Below, piece by piece: positions 25,056 through 31,079 of a DNA stretch of 36,323 nucleotides (within the stretch, counting starts at the first letter, position 1; the number at the start of each line of letters is the position of its first letter). Both the position numbers and the translations under genes were made by a program. The notes beneath the pieces were generated by a model, which saw only the letters and a program-made list of their open reading frames with translations, ran no database searches and was not told the DNA's origin. The stretch is taken from the NCBI GenBank assembly GCA_003516705.1, contig DPCJ01000105.1, positions 20,068 through 56,390 on the forward strand, read 5' to 3'. Origin of the DNA: Prolixibacteraceae bacterium (GTDB taxonomy: Bacteria; Bacteroidota; Bacteroidia; Bacteroidales; Prolixibacteraceae).

Positions 25056-25700
25056 ATGTCAAATGAGAAAACTATTTTGAGTTATCTTGATTTAATAACA
25101 TTTGTCCTGTCCATTTACGTTATTTTGGCTTTGCTCATTGAGACTTTCATAGGATTGGATAATGAGGTAACGAAAGTTCTTAATATTACAGATTTTGGTA
25201 TCTGTATCATTTTCCTTTTCGATTTTGTAGTAAGGTTTCTTAAGGCTGAAAGCAAACTTAACTTTATGAAATGGGGATGGATTGATTTATTTTCAAGCAT
25301 TCCGATGGTTGGTTTTCTTCGGGTTGGCAGGGCATTTCGAATAATCAGAATCATCCGGCTTTTAAGAGCGATGCGGTCGTTTAAAAACATTACAAGCTAC
25401 ATTTTTAAAAACAGAGCAAAAGGTACTCTGACTGCAGTTTCGATTTTGACAATTCTCCTTGTAATTACCTCTTCCATCTCAATACTTCAGTTCGAAACAG
25501 ACCCCAATAGTAACATAAAAACAGCAGAGGATGCGCTTTGGTGGTCATATACAACAGTAACAACCGTTGGTTATGGAGACAAGTTTCCCGTAACAACAGA
25601 GGGAAGAATAATTGCTGCAGTGTTGATGACTGCTGGTGTTGGATTGTTCGGGACATTCACAGCTTATGTTGCAAGTTTGTTTATTGAGAAAGAGAATTAA
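25056..25700 (+). CDS. Voltage-gated potassium channel (six-helix, Kv-like)
   Basis: A 214-residue ion channel subunit. S1 lies at about 11-31, S2 at 43-62 with acidic D56, S3 at 75-87 with D78, and S4 at about 88-108 carrying arginine at 89, 92, 95, 98, 101, 104 and 107. S5 spans about 124-146, the pore helix and selectivity filter 'TTVTTVGYGD' end at Asp175 (TVGYG at 170-174), and S6 is 184-210. It would assemble as a tetramer in the inner membrane. There is no cytoplasmic RCK or cyclic-nucleotide domain. The ATG at 25056 is preferred to an upstream TTG at 25008 that overlaps the previous gene. Confidence 0.93.
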   Translation: MSNEKTILSYLDLITFVLSIYVILALLIETFIGLDNEVTKVLNITDFGICIIFLFDFVVRFLKAESKLNFMKWGWIDLFSSIPMVGFLRVGRAFRIIRIIRLLRAMRSFKNITSYIFKNRAKGTLTAVSILTILLVITSSISILQFETDPNSNIKTAEDALWWSYTTVTTVGYGDKFPVTTEGRIIAAVLMTAGVGLFGTFTAYVASLFIEKEN

Positions 25701-25711
25701 TTCCCTGCCAG

Positions 25712-25748
25712 CGCCGGTTTGCAACCGGTGTACAATTCTCCAGAATTG
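25712..25748. repeat. Two tandem REP-like hairpins after the K+ channel gene
   Basis: CCGGTT-TGC-AACCGG (25714-25728, extendable by one G-T and one C-G pair) and CAATTC-TCCA-GAATTG (25733-25748) lie back to back 12 bp past the stop codon. No T run follows the first; the second is followed by mixed T-rich sequence. They could act as terminator or mRNA-end hairpins. Confidence 0.55.
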
Positions 25749-25813
25749 AATTTCTTTTCATCGTTTAAGTTTTTAGGTATTGCCGCTGCAAAAGCATGTT
25801 CAACGTTCATCCT

Positions 25814-25901
25814 TTAATTGCAAAAGTTGTACTGAATTGCTAATCTTCAATAGTAAAGAACCTGTCTCATCCCGGAATCGGGATTCGGGAGGGAACCAAA
25901 G
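25814..25901. repeat. Diverged direct repeat, left copy (flanks the AAA/DUF4143 gene)
   Basis: Begins with the 18 bases TTAATTGCAAAAGTTGTA, identical at 27499-27516; similarity continues through 'TGAATT', 'AATAGTAA', 'TCCCG', 'GGATT' and the final 'AATCAAAG/AACCAAAG' with scattered changes and a few single-base gaps. Both copies run in the same direction and lie either side of one gene. Confidence 0.6.
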
Positions 25902-25937
25902 GGGAGAACTTATTACGCAGAATTCTGAAATAGTGAA

Positions 25938-27257
25938 TCAGAAAGTTTCGGAGTTTATGTTTGAAATGGCATAAAGCGGAATAACACGAATCTGGTCGTA
26001 GGCAGAAAAGTTCTCTAACGAGAGTCTTATACCCCGGGCGGCCTTTTTTTCATCCAGAAACCTGTACATACTTTGCATTTTTCCTGTGCTTCCCGATTTG
26101 ATTTCAACAGGAATTACCCGGCCTTGTTGTTCTGTTAAATAATCAACCTCCGCTGAACTCCCTCTTTTTTCACGATGCCAGTAAAACAGGGTCTTTTTCT
26201 CATACTCATTGGCATACTTCATCATTTCCAAACCTGCAAAAGCTTCAGCAATATTCCCCTTGTTCAACATATCCACATTTTTTGCAATCAGTATATCGGA
26301 AAGCCTTAATCCGGAAAGTTGCTGAAATATGCCAACATCGTGCAGGAGCGCTTTGAACTTTTTATAATTGACTCCGGCCCCAAGAGGAACTCCCTCTCCG
26401 GATGTATGATAAACCTTATAAACAAGCCCCGCCATTTCAAGCAGGTCAAGCGCTTCCTTTGCCTGTGCAGGGTTCGATAATGGCCCGGCATTGGAATAGA
26501 TGTATTTACCACCCGACTGTTTTACCACCGACTCCATTACCTCGCGCAACCGCAAAACCGGAGTCCGGCTTTTATACTTCGCAAAATCATCGTTATACGA
26601 TATGGTGATATCTGACAGTACTTTTTGAACAGAATGAATATCGGCGCTGTTCCCAATGTAAGTTTTTACCGCCTCCGGCATTCCGCCTATCAACAGAAAT
26701 TTTCTGAGATAATCTTTCAGTTTTTCATGAAATACCGGGTTTACAGGATTAATTTCTGACGCATTCTTTTTTATTTCTATCAGTGCATCCTCGTTGTTGG
26801 CCATAAGAAATTCATCGAACGACATGGGATACATATACAACGAACGGATTCGGCCTACGCCCCAGGATGTTAAATCTTCCAATGCAAACTCAAGCAAAGA
26901 ACCGGCAGCGATTACATGTAAGCCGGGTTTTGCCTCATAAAAAAAACGGAGTGATTGTATCGCTTTCGGACAACTCTGAATTTCGTCAAAAAAAAGCAGT
27001 GTTTTGCCATCAATAAACGGAATTCCATAGTAAGCCGACAGGTTGGTGCAAATTCTGACCGGGTCGAGATTTTGTTCAAAAAATTGTTTGACATCGGCAT
27101 TTTTCTCAAAGTTAACTTCAATAAAATGGGTGAAATCCTTTGCCAGTTCACGCACAATATAGGTTTTCCCAACCTGCCTCGCTCCCCGGAGAAGCAGAAC
27201 TTTTCTGTTTTCTTCAGATTTCCAGTTTTTTAATGTATTTAAAATAGCCCTTTTCAT
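25938..27257 (-). CDS. AAA-family ATPase with C-terminal DUF4143 domain
   Basis: A 439-residue protein. The ATPase part (AAA_14) has Walker A 'LLLRGARQVGKTYIV' with Lys31 and Walker B 'KTLLFFDEIQSCPKAI' with Asp91-Glu92, followed by 'GLHVIAAGSLLEFAL'. The DUF4143 region (about 230-420) has 'GPLSNPAQAKEALDLLEMAG', 'LHDVGIFQQLSGL' and the nuclease-like ending 'FYWHREKRGSSAEVDYLTEQ' with 'GRVIPVEIKSGSTGKM' (an E-V-D...E-x-K pattern). ATG at 27257 is used; an upstream TTG adds seven residues. Members are abundant, often horizontally transferred and of unknown role. The gene is bracketed by diverged direct repeats and unrelated to its neighbours. Confidence 0.88.
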   Translation of the reverse strand: MKRAILNTLKNWKSEENRKVLLLRGARQVGKTYIVRELAKDFTHFIEVNFEKNADVKQFFEQNLDPVRICTNLSAYYGIPFIDGKTLLFFDEIQSCPKAIQSLRFFYEAKPGLHVIAAGSLLEFALEDLTSWGVGRIRSLYMYPMSFDEFLMANNEDALIEIKKNASEINPVNPVFHEKLKDYLRKFLLIGGMPEAVKTYIGNSADIHSVQKVLSDITISYNDDFAKYKSRTPVLRLREVMESVVKQSGGKYIYSNAGPLSNPAQAKEALDLLEMAGLVYKVYHTSGEGVPLGAGVNYKKFKALLHDVGIFQQLSGLRLSDILIAKNVDMLNKGNIAEAFAGLEMMKYANEYEKKTLFYWHREKRGSSAEVDYLTEQQGRVIPVEIKSGSTGKMQSMYRFLDEKKAARGIRLSLENFSAYDQIRVIPLYAISNINSETF

Positions 27258-27600
27258 CGAGTAATATAAAATAATCAAGGCGAAAATACATCCAATTCAT
27301 TAAAAAATCAAGTCAAGTTGATTGAATTTGCATCAAAAAGTCAGGGCGAGTTCGAGAATCTTGTATAGAATGATTTCAACTTTTTGTATTATCCAATCAA
27401 TGTACATTTTGCAGCATTAAGAATTAGCGGGGAAATTTGTAGCAACTGTCACAAATCTTTATTCAGCTTTTGTTCCTCTGCCTGACGGCAAGCTGGACTT
27501 AATTGCAAAAGTTGTATTGAATTACAAATTCTTAATAGTAATGAGCCCGCTTTTGTCCCGAAATCAGGATTTGGAAGAGTCAATCAAAGTCGGTAAAATT
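27258..27600. other. Intergenic stretch with a diverged direct repeat
   Basis: No gene is supported in this 343-bp AT-rich stretch between the ATPase start and the qorR stop. It holds the right copy of the direct repeat at 27499-27589 and otherwise no clear hairpin, terminator or promoter match. Confidence 0.6.
27499..27589. repeat. Diverged direct repeat, right copy
   Basis: Shares the 18-base start TTAATTGCAAAAGTTGTA with the copy at 25814 and about three quarters of the following positions by eye. It ends 12 bp from the qorR stop codon. Confidence 0.6.
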
Positions 27601-27981
27601 TTAATTTCTTCCGGCAAGTTCAAACGCTTCACGCGATTTTCTGATATCATTCATATTACTGTTTGCCCATGATACCAATTGATGCAAATGCGGCAACAGC
27701 GAGCGGCCGCGCTCTGTTAACTCGTACTCCACTTTGGGCGGAATCTGCGGATAAACCGTTCGTTTTACCAAACCATCTGCTTCCAGCGATTTTAAAGTAA
27801 CTGCCAGCATTTTTTGAGAAATAGTCTGAATGTACCCGAAAATTTCGTTGAAACGCAGCACGTTCGATTCCTCCAGCAGCATCAAAACCAGCACCGACCA
27901 TTTATCACCCAGCCTGTCAATCACATTTCTAACCGGGCAACTTTCGGCATTTCCATATTTTTTCAAAATATTTTCATCCAT
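27601..27981 (-). CDS. qorR: HxlR-family transcriptional regulator of qorB
   Basis: A 126-residue winged-helix protein. 'CPVRNVIDRLGDKWSVLVLM' with Cys15 is the HxlR opening; the same cysteine position serves as the redox/electrophile sensor in relatives such as YodB. 'LRFNEIFGYIQTISQKMLAV' is the recognition region and 'LKSLEADGLVKRTVYPQIPP' with 'VEYELTERGRSLLPHL' the wing. It is divergent from a QorB-type quinone reductase gene, the same pairing as E. coli ytfH/ytfG, so it probably represses both genes from the shared 173-bp region. The symbol is assigned by this context plus family match. Confidence 0.85.
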   Translation of the reverse strand: MDENILKKYGNAESCPVRNVIDRLGDKWSVLVLMLLEESNVLRFNEIFGYIQTISQKMLAVTLKSLEADGLVKRTVYPQIPPKVEYELTERGRSLLPHLHQLVSWANSNMNDIRKSREAFELAGRN

Positions 27982-28000
27982 AATGTACTGATTAATCGAA

Positions 28001-28039
28001 AACTAACTTTTTCGTAAGTATTGAACCAAAAAGTTAGTT
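28001..28039. promoter_or_regulatory. 12-bp inverted repeat, candidate HxlR operator
   Basis: AACTAACTTTTT (28001-28012) and AAAAAGTTAGTT (28028-28039) are perfect complements with a 15-base spacer, lying between qorR and the qorB promoter. The right arm ends immediately before the proposed qorB -33 TTG. Confidence 0.55.
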
Positions 28040-28040
28040 C

Positions 28041-28071
28041 TTGTTTTATAAATATCAACTAATTATTTTTG
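28041..28071 (+). promoter_or_regulatory. Putative qorB promoter
   Basis: TTG at 28041-28043, a 20-base spacer and TATTTTTG at 28064-28071 fit the Bacteroidota TTTG/TAnnTTTG consensus. Transcription would begin near 28078. Confidence 0.5.
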
Positions 28072-28073
28072 AC

Positions 28074-28086
28074 TTACTAAAAGTAA
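28074..28086. promoter_or_regulatory. Small palindrome TTACT-AAA-AGTAA at the expected qorB start site
   Basis: Perfect 5-bp arms around three A, just 3' of the -7 box where a repressor would block initiation. The TACT/AGTA half-sites resemble YodB-type HxlR boxes, although the spacing is shorter. Confidence 0.4.
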
Positions 28087-28154
28087 TTAAAAAACAAATG
28101 TATATTAAAAAACAATAAGTAATTAATAAAAACAATTAAAAAAGGGAGTTTAAA

Positions 28155-29006
28155 ATGAAAACAGGAATTACAGGAGCAACCGGGCAGTTAGGTCGTCTGG
28201 TTATCGGAAAATTAAAAGAAAAAACTGAAGTTGGTTCAATTGTGGCTTTGGTAAGGAACACCGGAAAAGCAAAGGACCTGGGAGTGGAAGCGCGGGAGTT
28301 TGATTACGACAAACCGGAGTTGCTTGCCGAATCGTTAAAAGGAATCGAACAGCTTTTGCTGATATCGGGGAGTGATTTGGGGCAACGCGCCCGGCAGCAC
28401 GCCAACGTGGTGAATGCAGCGAAACTGGCAGGCGTAAAAAAGATTGTATATACCAGTCTTTTACACACGGGAAATACAACGGTAAGCCTGGCGGAAGAGC
28501 ACCTGCCAACTGAAGAAGCGGTTATTGAATCAGGTATTCCCTACACCATTCTGCGCGATGGCTGGTACACCGAAAACCATACAAATTCAATTTCAGGCGT
28601 GCTGGCGGCAGGCGCTGTATTTGGCAGCGCTGCGGGCGGCAAATTCTCGTCGGCAGCGCGGGCTGATTTTGCTGAAGCTGCTATTGTTGTTTTAACCGAG
28701 GCCGTACACGATGGCAAAATTTACGAACTTGCCGGTGATGCAGCCTACACACTTGCAGAATATGCTGCTGAAATAGCAAAGCAAACCGGGAAAAACATTA
28801 TTTATAACAACCTTCCTGCTGCTGAATATGCAAAAGTGCTGGAAAGTTTCGGTCTGCCCGGTTTTATTGCCGAAGCCATTGCCGGATGGGATGTGAGTGC
28901 CTCAAAAGGTGATTTATTTGACGACTCGCACACACTTTCGAAACTTATCGGACGGCCAACCACGCCTTTATCAGAAGTTGTTAAAAATGCATTGTCAGCA
29001 TTTTAA
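28155..29006 (+). CDS. qorB: NAD(P)H:quinone oxidoreductase, QorB-like (NmrA/SDR family)
   Basis: A 283-residue atypical short-chain dehydrogenase. 'GITGATGQLGRLVIGKL' has the GxxGxxG cofactor loop at the N-terminus. The course is close to E. coli QorB (YtfG) throughout: 'LLLISGSDLGQRARQHANVV', 'AAKLAGVKKIVYTSLLHT', 'GIPYTILRDGWYTENH', 'GKIYELAGDAAYTLAEYAAE' and 'SKGDLFDDSHTLSKLIGRPT'. QorB reduces quinones with NADPH. A G-rich 'AAAGGGAG' lies upstream of the ATG. It is divergent from the HxlR regulator gene and followed by a terminator. Confidence 0.92.
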   Translation: MKTGITGATGQLGRLVIGKLKEKTEVGSIVALVRNTGKAKDLGVEAREFDYDKPELLAESLKGIEQLLLISGSDLGQRARQHANVVNAAKLAGVKKIVYTSLLHTGNTTVSLAEEHLPTEEAVIESGIPYTILRDGWYTENHTNSISGVLAAGAVFGSAAGGKFSSAARADFAEAAIVVLTEAVHDGKIYELAGDAAYTLAEYAAEIAKQTGKNIIYNNLPAAEYAKVLESFGLPGFIAEAIAGWDVSASKGDLFDDSHTLSKLIGRPTTPLSEVVKNALSAF

Positions 29007-29063
29007 TGAAATTGGATTGTTTTTCGATGGAATAATGCGTAAATAAAGCTTCACACAATGTGA

Positions 29064-29102
29064 AAAAGGGATTCCATCTGTTTAAAAAGATGGGATCCTT
29101 TT
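29064..29102 (+). terminator. Imperfect Rho-independent terminator after qorB
   Basis: AAAAGGGATTCCATCT (from 29064) pairs imperfectly with AGATGGGATCCTTTT (29089-29102), ending in a T run, 58 bp past the qorB stop. Confidence 0.6.
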
Positions 29103-29201
29103 ACTGTTCTAAAACGTGGGAGTGTATCGTAGTAAATATCTTGCAAACTTACCCGCGATTAATTGAACAACGCAATGCAATTGTTCAGTAGCTGGGGTTT
29201 T

Positions 29202-29229
29202 AAAAGGTTCTCTGAAAAGGGAACTTTTT
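29202..29229 (+). terminator. Terminator-like hairpin
   Basis: AAAAGGTTC (29202-29210) pairs with GAACTTTTT (29221-29229) with one G-T pair and is followed by further T-rich sequence. No gene ends close upstream. Confidence 0.5.
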
Positions 29230-29391
29230 ATTTTGTCAAGTTTCTAAAGCCAGCGGCAGCTTAAAAAGTATCAATGAAACAAATCTGCTTATTTTGAAAT
29301 TTGGGAATGGTCCAAAATATTTATTTCCATCAGATTAAACCTTTTGATTTGATTAGTGTCGAAAGAACATTTAAACCAAAATCTATACGTT

Positions 29392-29850
29392 ATGAAGAAA
29401 ATCATTTTAGTTTTATCAGCCGTTTTATTGTCGGCAGTAGTTTTTGCGCAAACCGATTTTTCTGGAAATTGGGCATTAAACACATCAAAAAGTAAATTGG
29501 GTGAACGCAGTTTTGCTCCAAAATCGGCAGTAATCGTTCAGACAAAAGCTGACATCAGTATCGAAACAAAAAGCGAGTTCCAGGGACAGGAACGGGTGCG
29601 TACCAACAAGTACACGCTGGATGGAAAAGAATGTACCAACAAAGGTTTCAGGGATATGGATGTGAAATCTACAGCTGTTTGGTCGGCCGATAAAAAAGTG
29701 CTGACAGTTACCTCAAAAATTTCGATGGATAATGGCGACATGACCACGAAAGCAGTTTATAAAATGGATGGTGCCAACCTTGTTATTGAATCGTCATCAT
29801 CTTCACCAATGGGTGACCGTTCAGAAACGCAGGTTTTTGATAAGAAGTAG
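29392..29850 (+). CDS. Small secreted hypothetical protein
   Basis: A 152-residue exported protein with signal peptide MKKIILVLSAVLLSAVVFA and cleavage before Gln-Thr. The ATG at 29392 is chosen for this signal peptide; an upstream TTG would add 12 unlikely residues. The mature part begins 'DFSGNWALNTSKSKLGERSF', and alternating strands follow ('ISIETKSEFQGQERVRTNKY', 'TAVWSADKKVLTVTSKISMD', 'KAVYKMDGANLVIES'). 'F-S-G-N-W-x-L-N-x-x-K-S' followed by repeated hairpins resembles lipocalin/THAP4-like small barrels. Function unknown. It ends at a double hairpin shared with the convergent gene. Confidence 0.75.
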   Translation: MKKIILVLSAVLLSAVVFAQTDFSGNWALNTSKSKLGERSFAPKSAVIVQTKADISIETKSEFQGQERVRTNKYTLDGKECTNKGFRDMDVKSTAVWSADKKVLTVTSKISMDNGDMTTKAVYKMDGANLVIESSSSSPMGDRSETQVFDKK

Positions 29851-29898
29851 TTTTAAAAAATACAGATGCTTGCCTGTTAAGAGGCAGGTTAAAAAGAG

Positions 29899-29930
29899 AT
29901 TCCATCTTTCATGTGATAGATGGAATTTTT
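29899..29930. terminator. Bidirectional terminator between convergent genes
   Basis: ATTCCATC (29899-29906) and GATGGAAT (29919-29926) form a perfect stem followed by a T5 run; on the minus strand a T5 run also follows within a few bases. It serves the gene ending at 29850 and the gene ending at 29950. Confidence 0.75.
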
Positions 29931-29949
29931 ATTTTTATGAGTTGCTGTA

Positions 29950-30870
29950 TTATTTTGGTTGAACACACCTGAACCCCTTTTCTTCGTTGCGTTTACCGGG
30001 GAAATTGCCCAGCCGCCTCGAAATTCGGGTGATGGTTGGTGTGGTATCGAAAGCGCCGCCGCGCAAAACACGTCTGTCGCCGGTTACAGGACCTTTCGGA
30101 TTTTTTGCGGATGATGTTTTATAATATTCCAAACCGTACCAGTCTTCGCACCATTCCAATACATTGCCAGCCATGTCGAATAAACCGTAACAGTTTGCCG
30201 GGAAAGCACGAACTGGCGAAGCTGTTGCAAAACCGTCGTCGTAACCGCTGAAAAAATGAAATCCCGGACTGTTATAATACCCTGATTTTATAAAGGTTTC
30301 ATCAGCCAGGTTGGCCAAGGGTTGCACGGGCAACGAATCACCCCATACAAAAATCGTTCGTGGTTTTCCTCCGGTTCCCGTGTTGCCGCCACGGGCCGCA
30401 TATTCCCATTCCGCTTCGTAAGGCAGCCGGCCACTAGCCCAGTTGCAGTATGCTTTTGCATCGTACCAACTTACATTTACAATCGGATTCTCATCCTTCC
30501 AGCCATACGAAGGAGTTTCGGGCATTTTGGTTCCGGTCGCATTGCAAAATGTCTTGTATTGGGCGACTGTAACCAGATTTCTGTACATCCAAAATCCGTC
30601 AACTTGCACTCGATGCGCAGGTTGTTCGCTTTTTGTAAACTGAATTTCTGCTGTGTCCCAATTGAGTTTCTTCCAAATCTTCTCAATTTCCTCAGGATTG
30701 CTCCCCATGATAAATTCACCTCCGGGAATAAAAACCATTTCAGCATTGTCAATTGGATTAATTCGGGTATTCAAACCATGAGCTTTCTGAGCGTTGATGT
30801 TCGTACAATGTATGAACGATAACAATGTCAAAAGAAAAGTGAATTGCCGGCTTTTAATGCATTCCATCAT
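29950..30870 (-). CDS. Exported SUMF1/FGE-fold protein without the catalytic cysteines
   Basis: A 306-residue protein with an N-terminal hydrophobic signal ('FTFLLTLLSFIHCTNINAQ'). The formylglycine-generating-enzyme fold (PF03781) is clear: 'NAEMVFIPGGEFIMGSNPEE', 'HRVQVDGFWMYRNLVTVAQY', 'NPIVNVSWYDAKAYCNWASG', 'RLPYEAEWEYAARGG', 'NCYGLFDMAGNVLEWCEDWY' and 'RRVLRGGAFDTTPTITRISR'. True sulfatase-activating enzymes carry 'RGGSWxCxxxxC' at the last segment; here it is GGAFDTTPTITR (271-282) with Thr instead of Cys, so it should not make formylglycine. It may bind ligands or support glycan degradation beside the mannosidases. Start is ATG 30870 or the adjacent ATG 30867. Confidence 0.85.
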   Translation of the reverse strand: MMECIKSRQFTFLLTLLSFIHCTNINAQKAHGLNTRINPIDNAEMVFIPGGEFIMGSNPEEIEKIWKKLNWDTAEIQFTKSEQPAHRVQVDGFWMYRNLVTVAQYKTFCNATGTKMPETPSYGWKDENPIVNVSWYDAKAYCNWASGRLPYEAEWEYAARGGNTGTGGKPRTIFVWGDSLPVQPLANLADETFIKSGYYNSPGFHFFSGYDDGFATASPVRAFPANCYGLFDMAGNVLEWCEDWYGLEYYKTSSAKNPKGPVTGDRRVLRGGAFDTTPTITRISRRLGNFPGKRNEEKGFRCVQPK

Positions 30871-30927
30871 TTAAAGTATTACAGCAATAAATTTAGGTAA
30901 AAATTATTGTGCTGACGCACACCTCTG

Positions 30928-31010
30928 TTCACCTGCTGACTTTGGGTCAGCTGGTGAATATTAGCAGGTTGCCAAAATATTGAGCAGGTGACGGAAAGTC
31001 ACCAGCTCAA
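30928..31010. repeat. Two related hairpins upstream of the FGE-like gene
   Basis: Hairpin 1: TTCACCTGCTGAC (30928-30940), loop TTTGG, GTCAGCTGGTGAA (30946-30958). Hairpin 2: TTGAGCAGGTGAC (30980-30992), loop GGAAA, GTCACCAGCTCAA (30998-31010). Each has 12 pairs and one internal mismatch at the same position, and pairs at three positions differ in a compensatory way when hairpin 2 is read in reverse complement. Confidence 0.75.
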
Positions 31011-31011
31011 C

Positions 31012-31055
31012 TTCAAAAAAAGAATCCATTCGTCACCTGACAAATGGATTCTTTT
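31012..31055 (-). terminator. Terminator after the first GH92 gene
   Basis: AAAAGAATCCATT (31018-31030) and AATGGATTCTTTT (31043-31055) form a perfect 13-bp stem; on the minus strand a T run at 31015-31021 follows. It lies 24 bp past the GH92 stop at 31079. Confidence 0.85.
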
Positions 31056-31079
31056 AACCCGAAACCCGGAACCCGGAAC
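31056..31079. repeat. Short tandem repeat of ACCCGGAA type
   Basis: AACCCGAA, ACCCGGA and ACCCGGAA follow one another just after the GH92 stop codon. Three degenerate copies of about eight bases. Confidence 0.45.

Larger units (their letters stand above)
29007..29391. other. Intergenic stretch with three hairpins and no supported gene
   Basis: These 385 bp hold the qorB terminator (29064-29102), a small stem TGAACAA/TTGTTCA (29164-29170 and 29181-29187) and a second terminator-like hairpin (29202-29229). I saw no ORF with family features. A short RNA between the two terminator-like structures (about 29104-29230) is possible but unsupported by a promoter match. Confidence 0.45.

Noticed and set aside
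25712..25937. Short gene after the K+ channel
   Set aside because: Only hairpins and a diverged repeat are visible; the small ORF there has no family features and covers repeat sequence.
27499..27589. Terminal inverted repeats of an insertion sequence around the ATPase gene
   Set aside because: The two copies are direct, not inverted, and no transposase is encoded between them.
30322..30822. 166-residue plus-strand ORF
   Set aside because: Antisense to the FGE-fold gene, whose domain motifs run through the same bases.
29950..30870. Sulfatase-activating formylglycine-generating enzyme
   Set aside because: The fold is right but the two catalytic cysteines are absent and no sulfatase gene is present.
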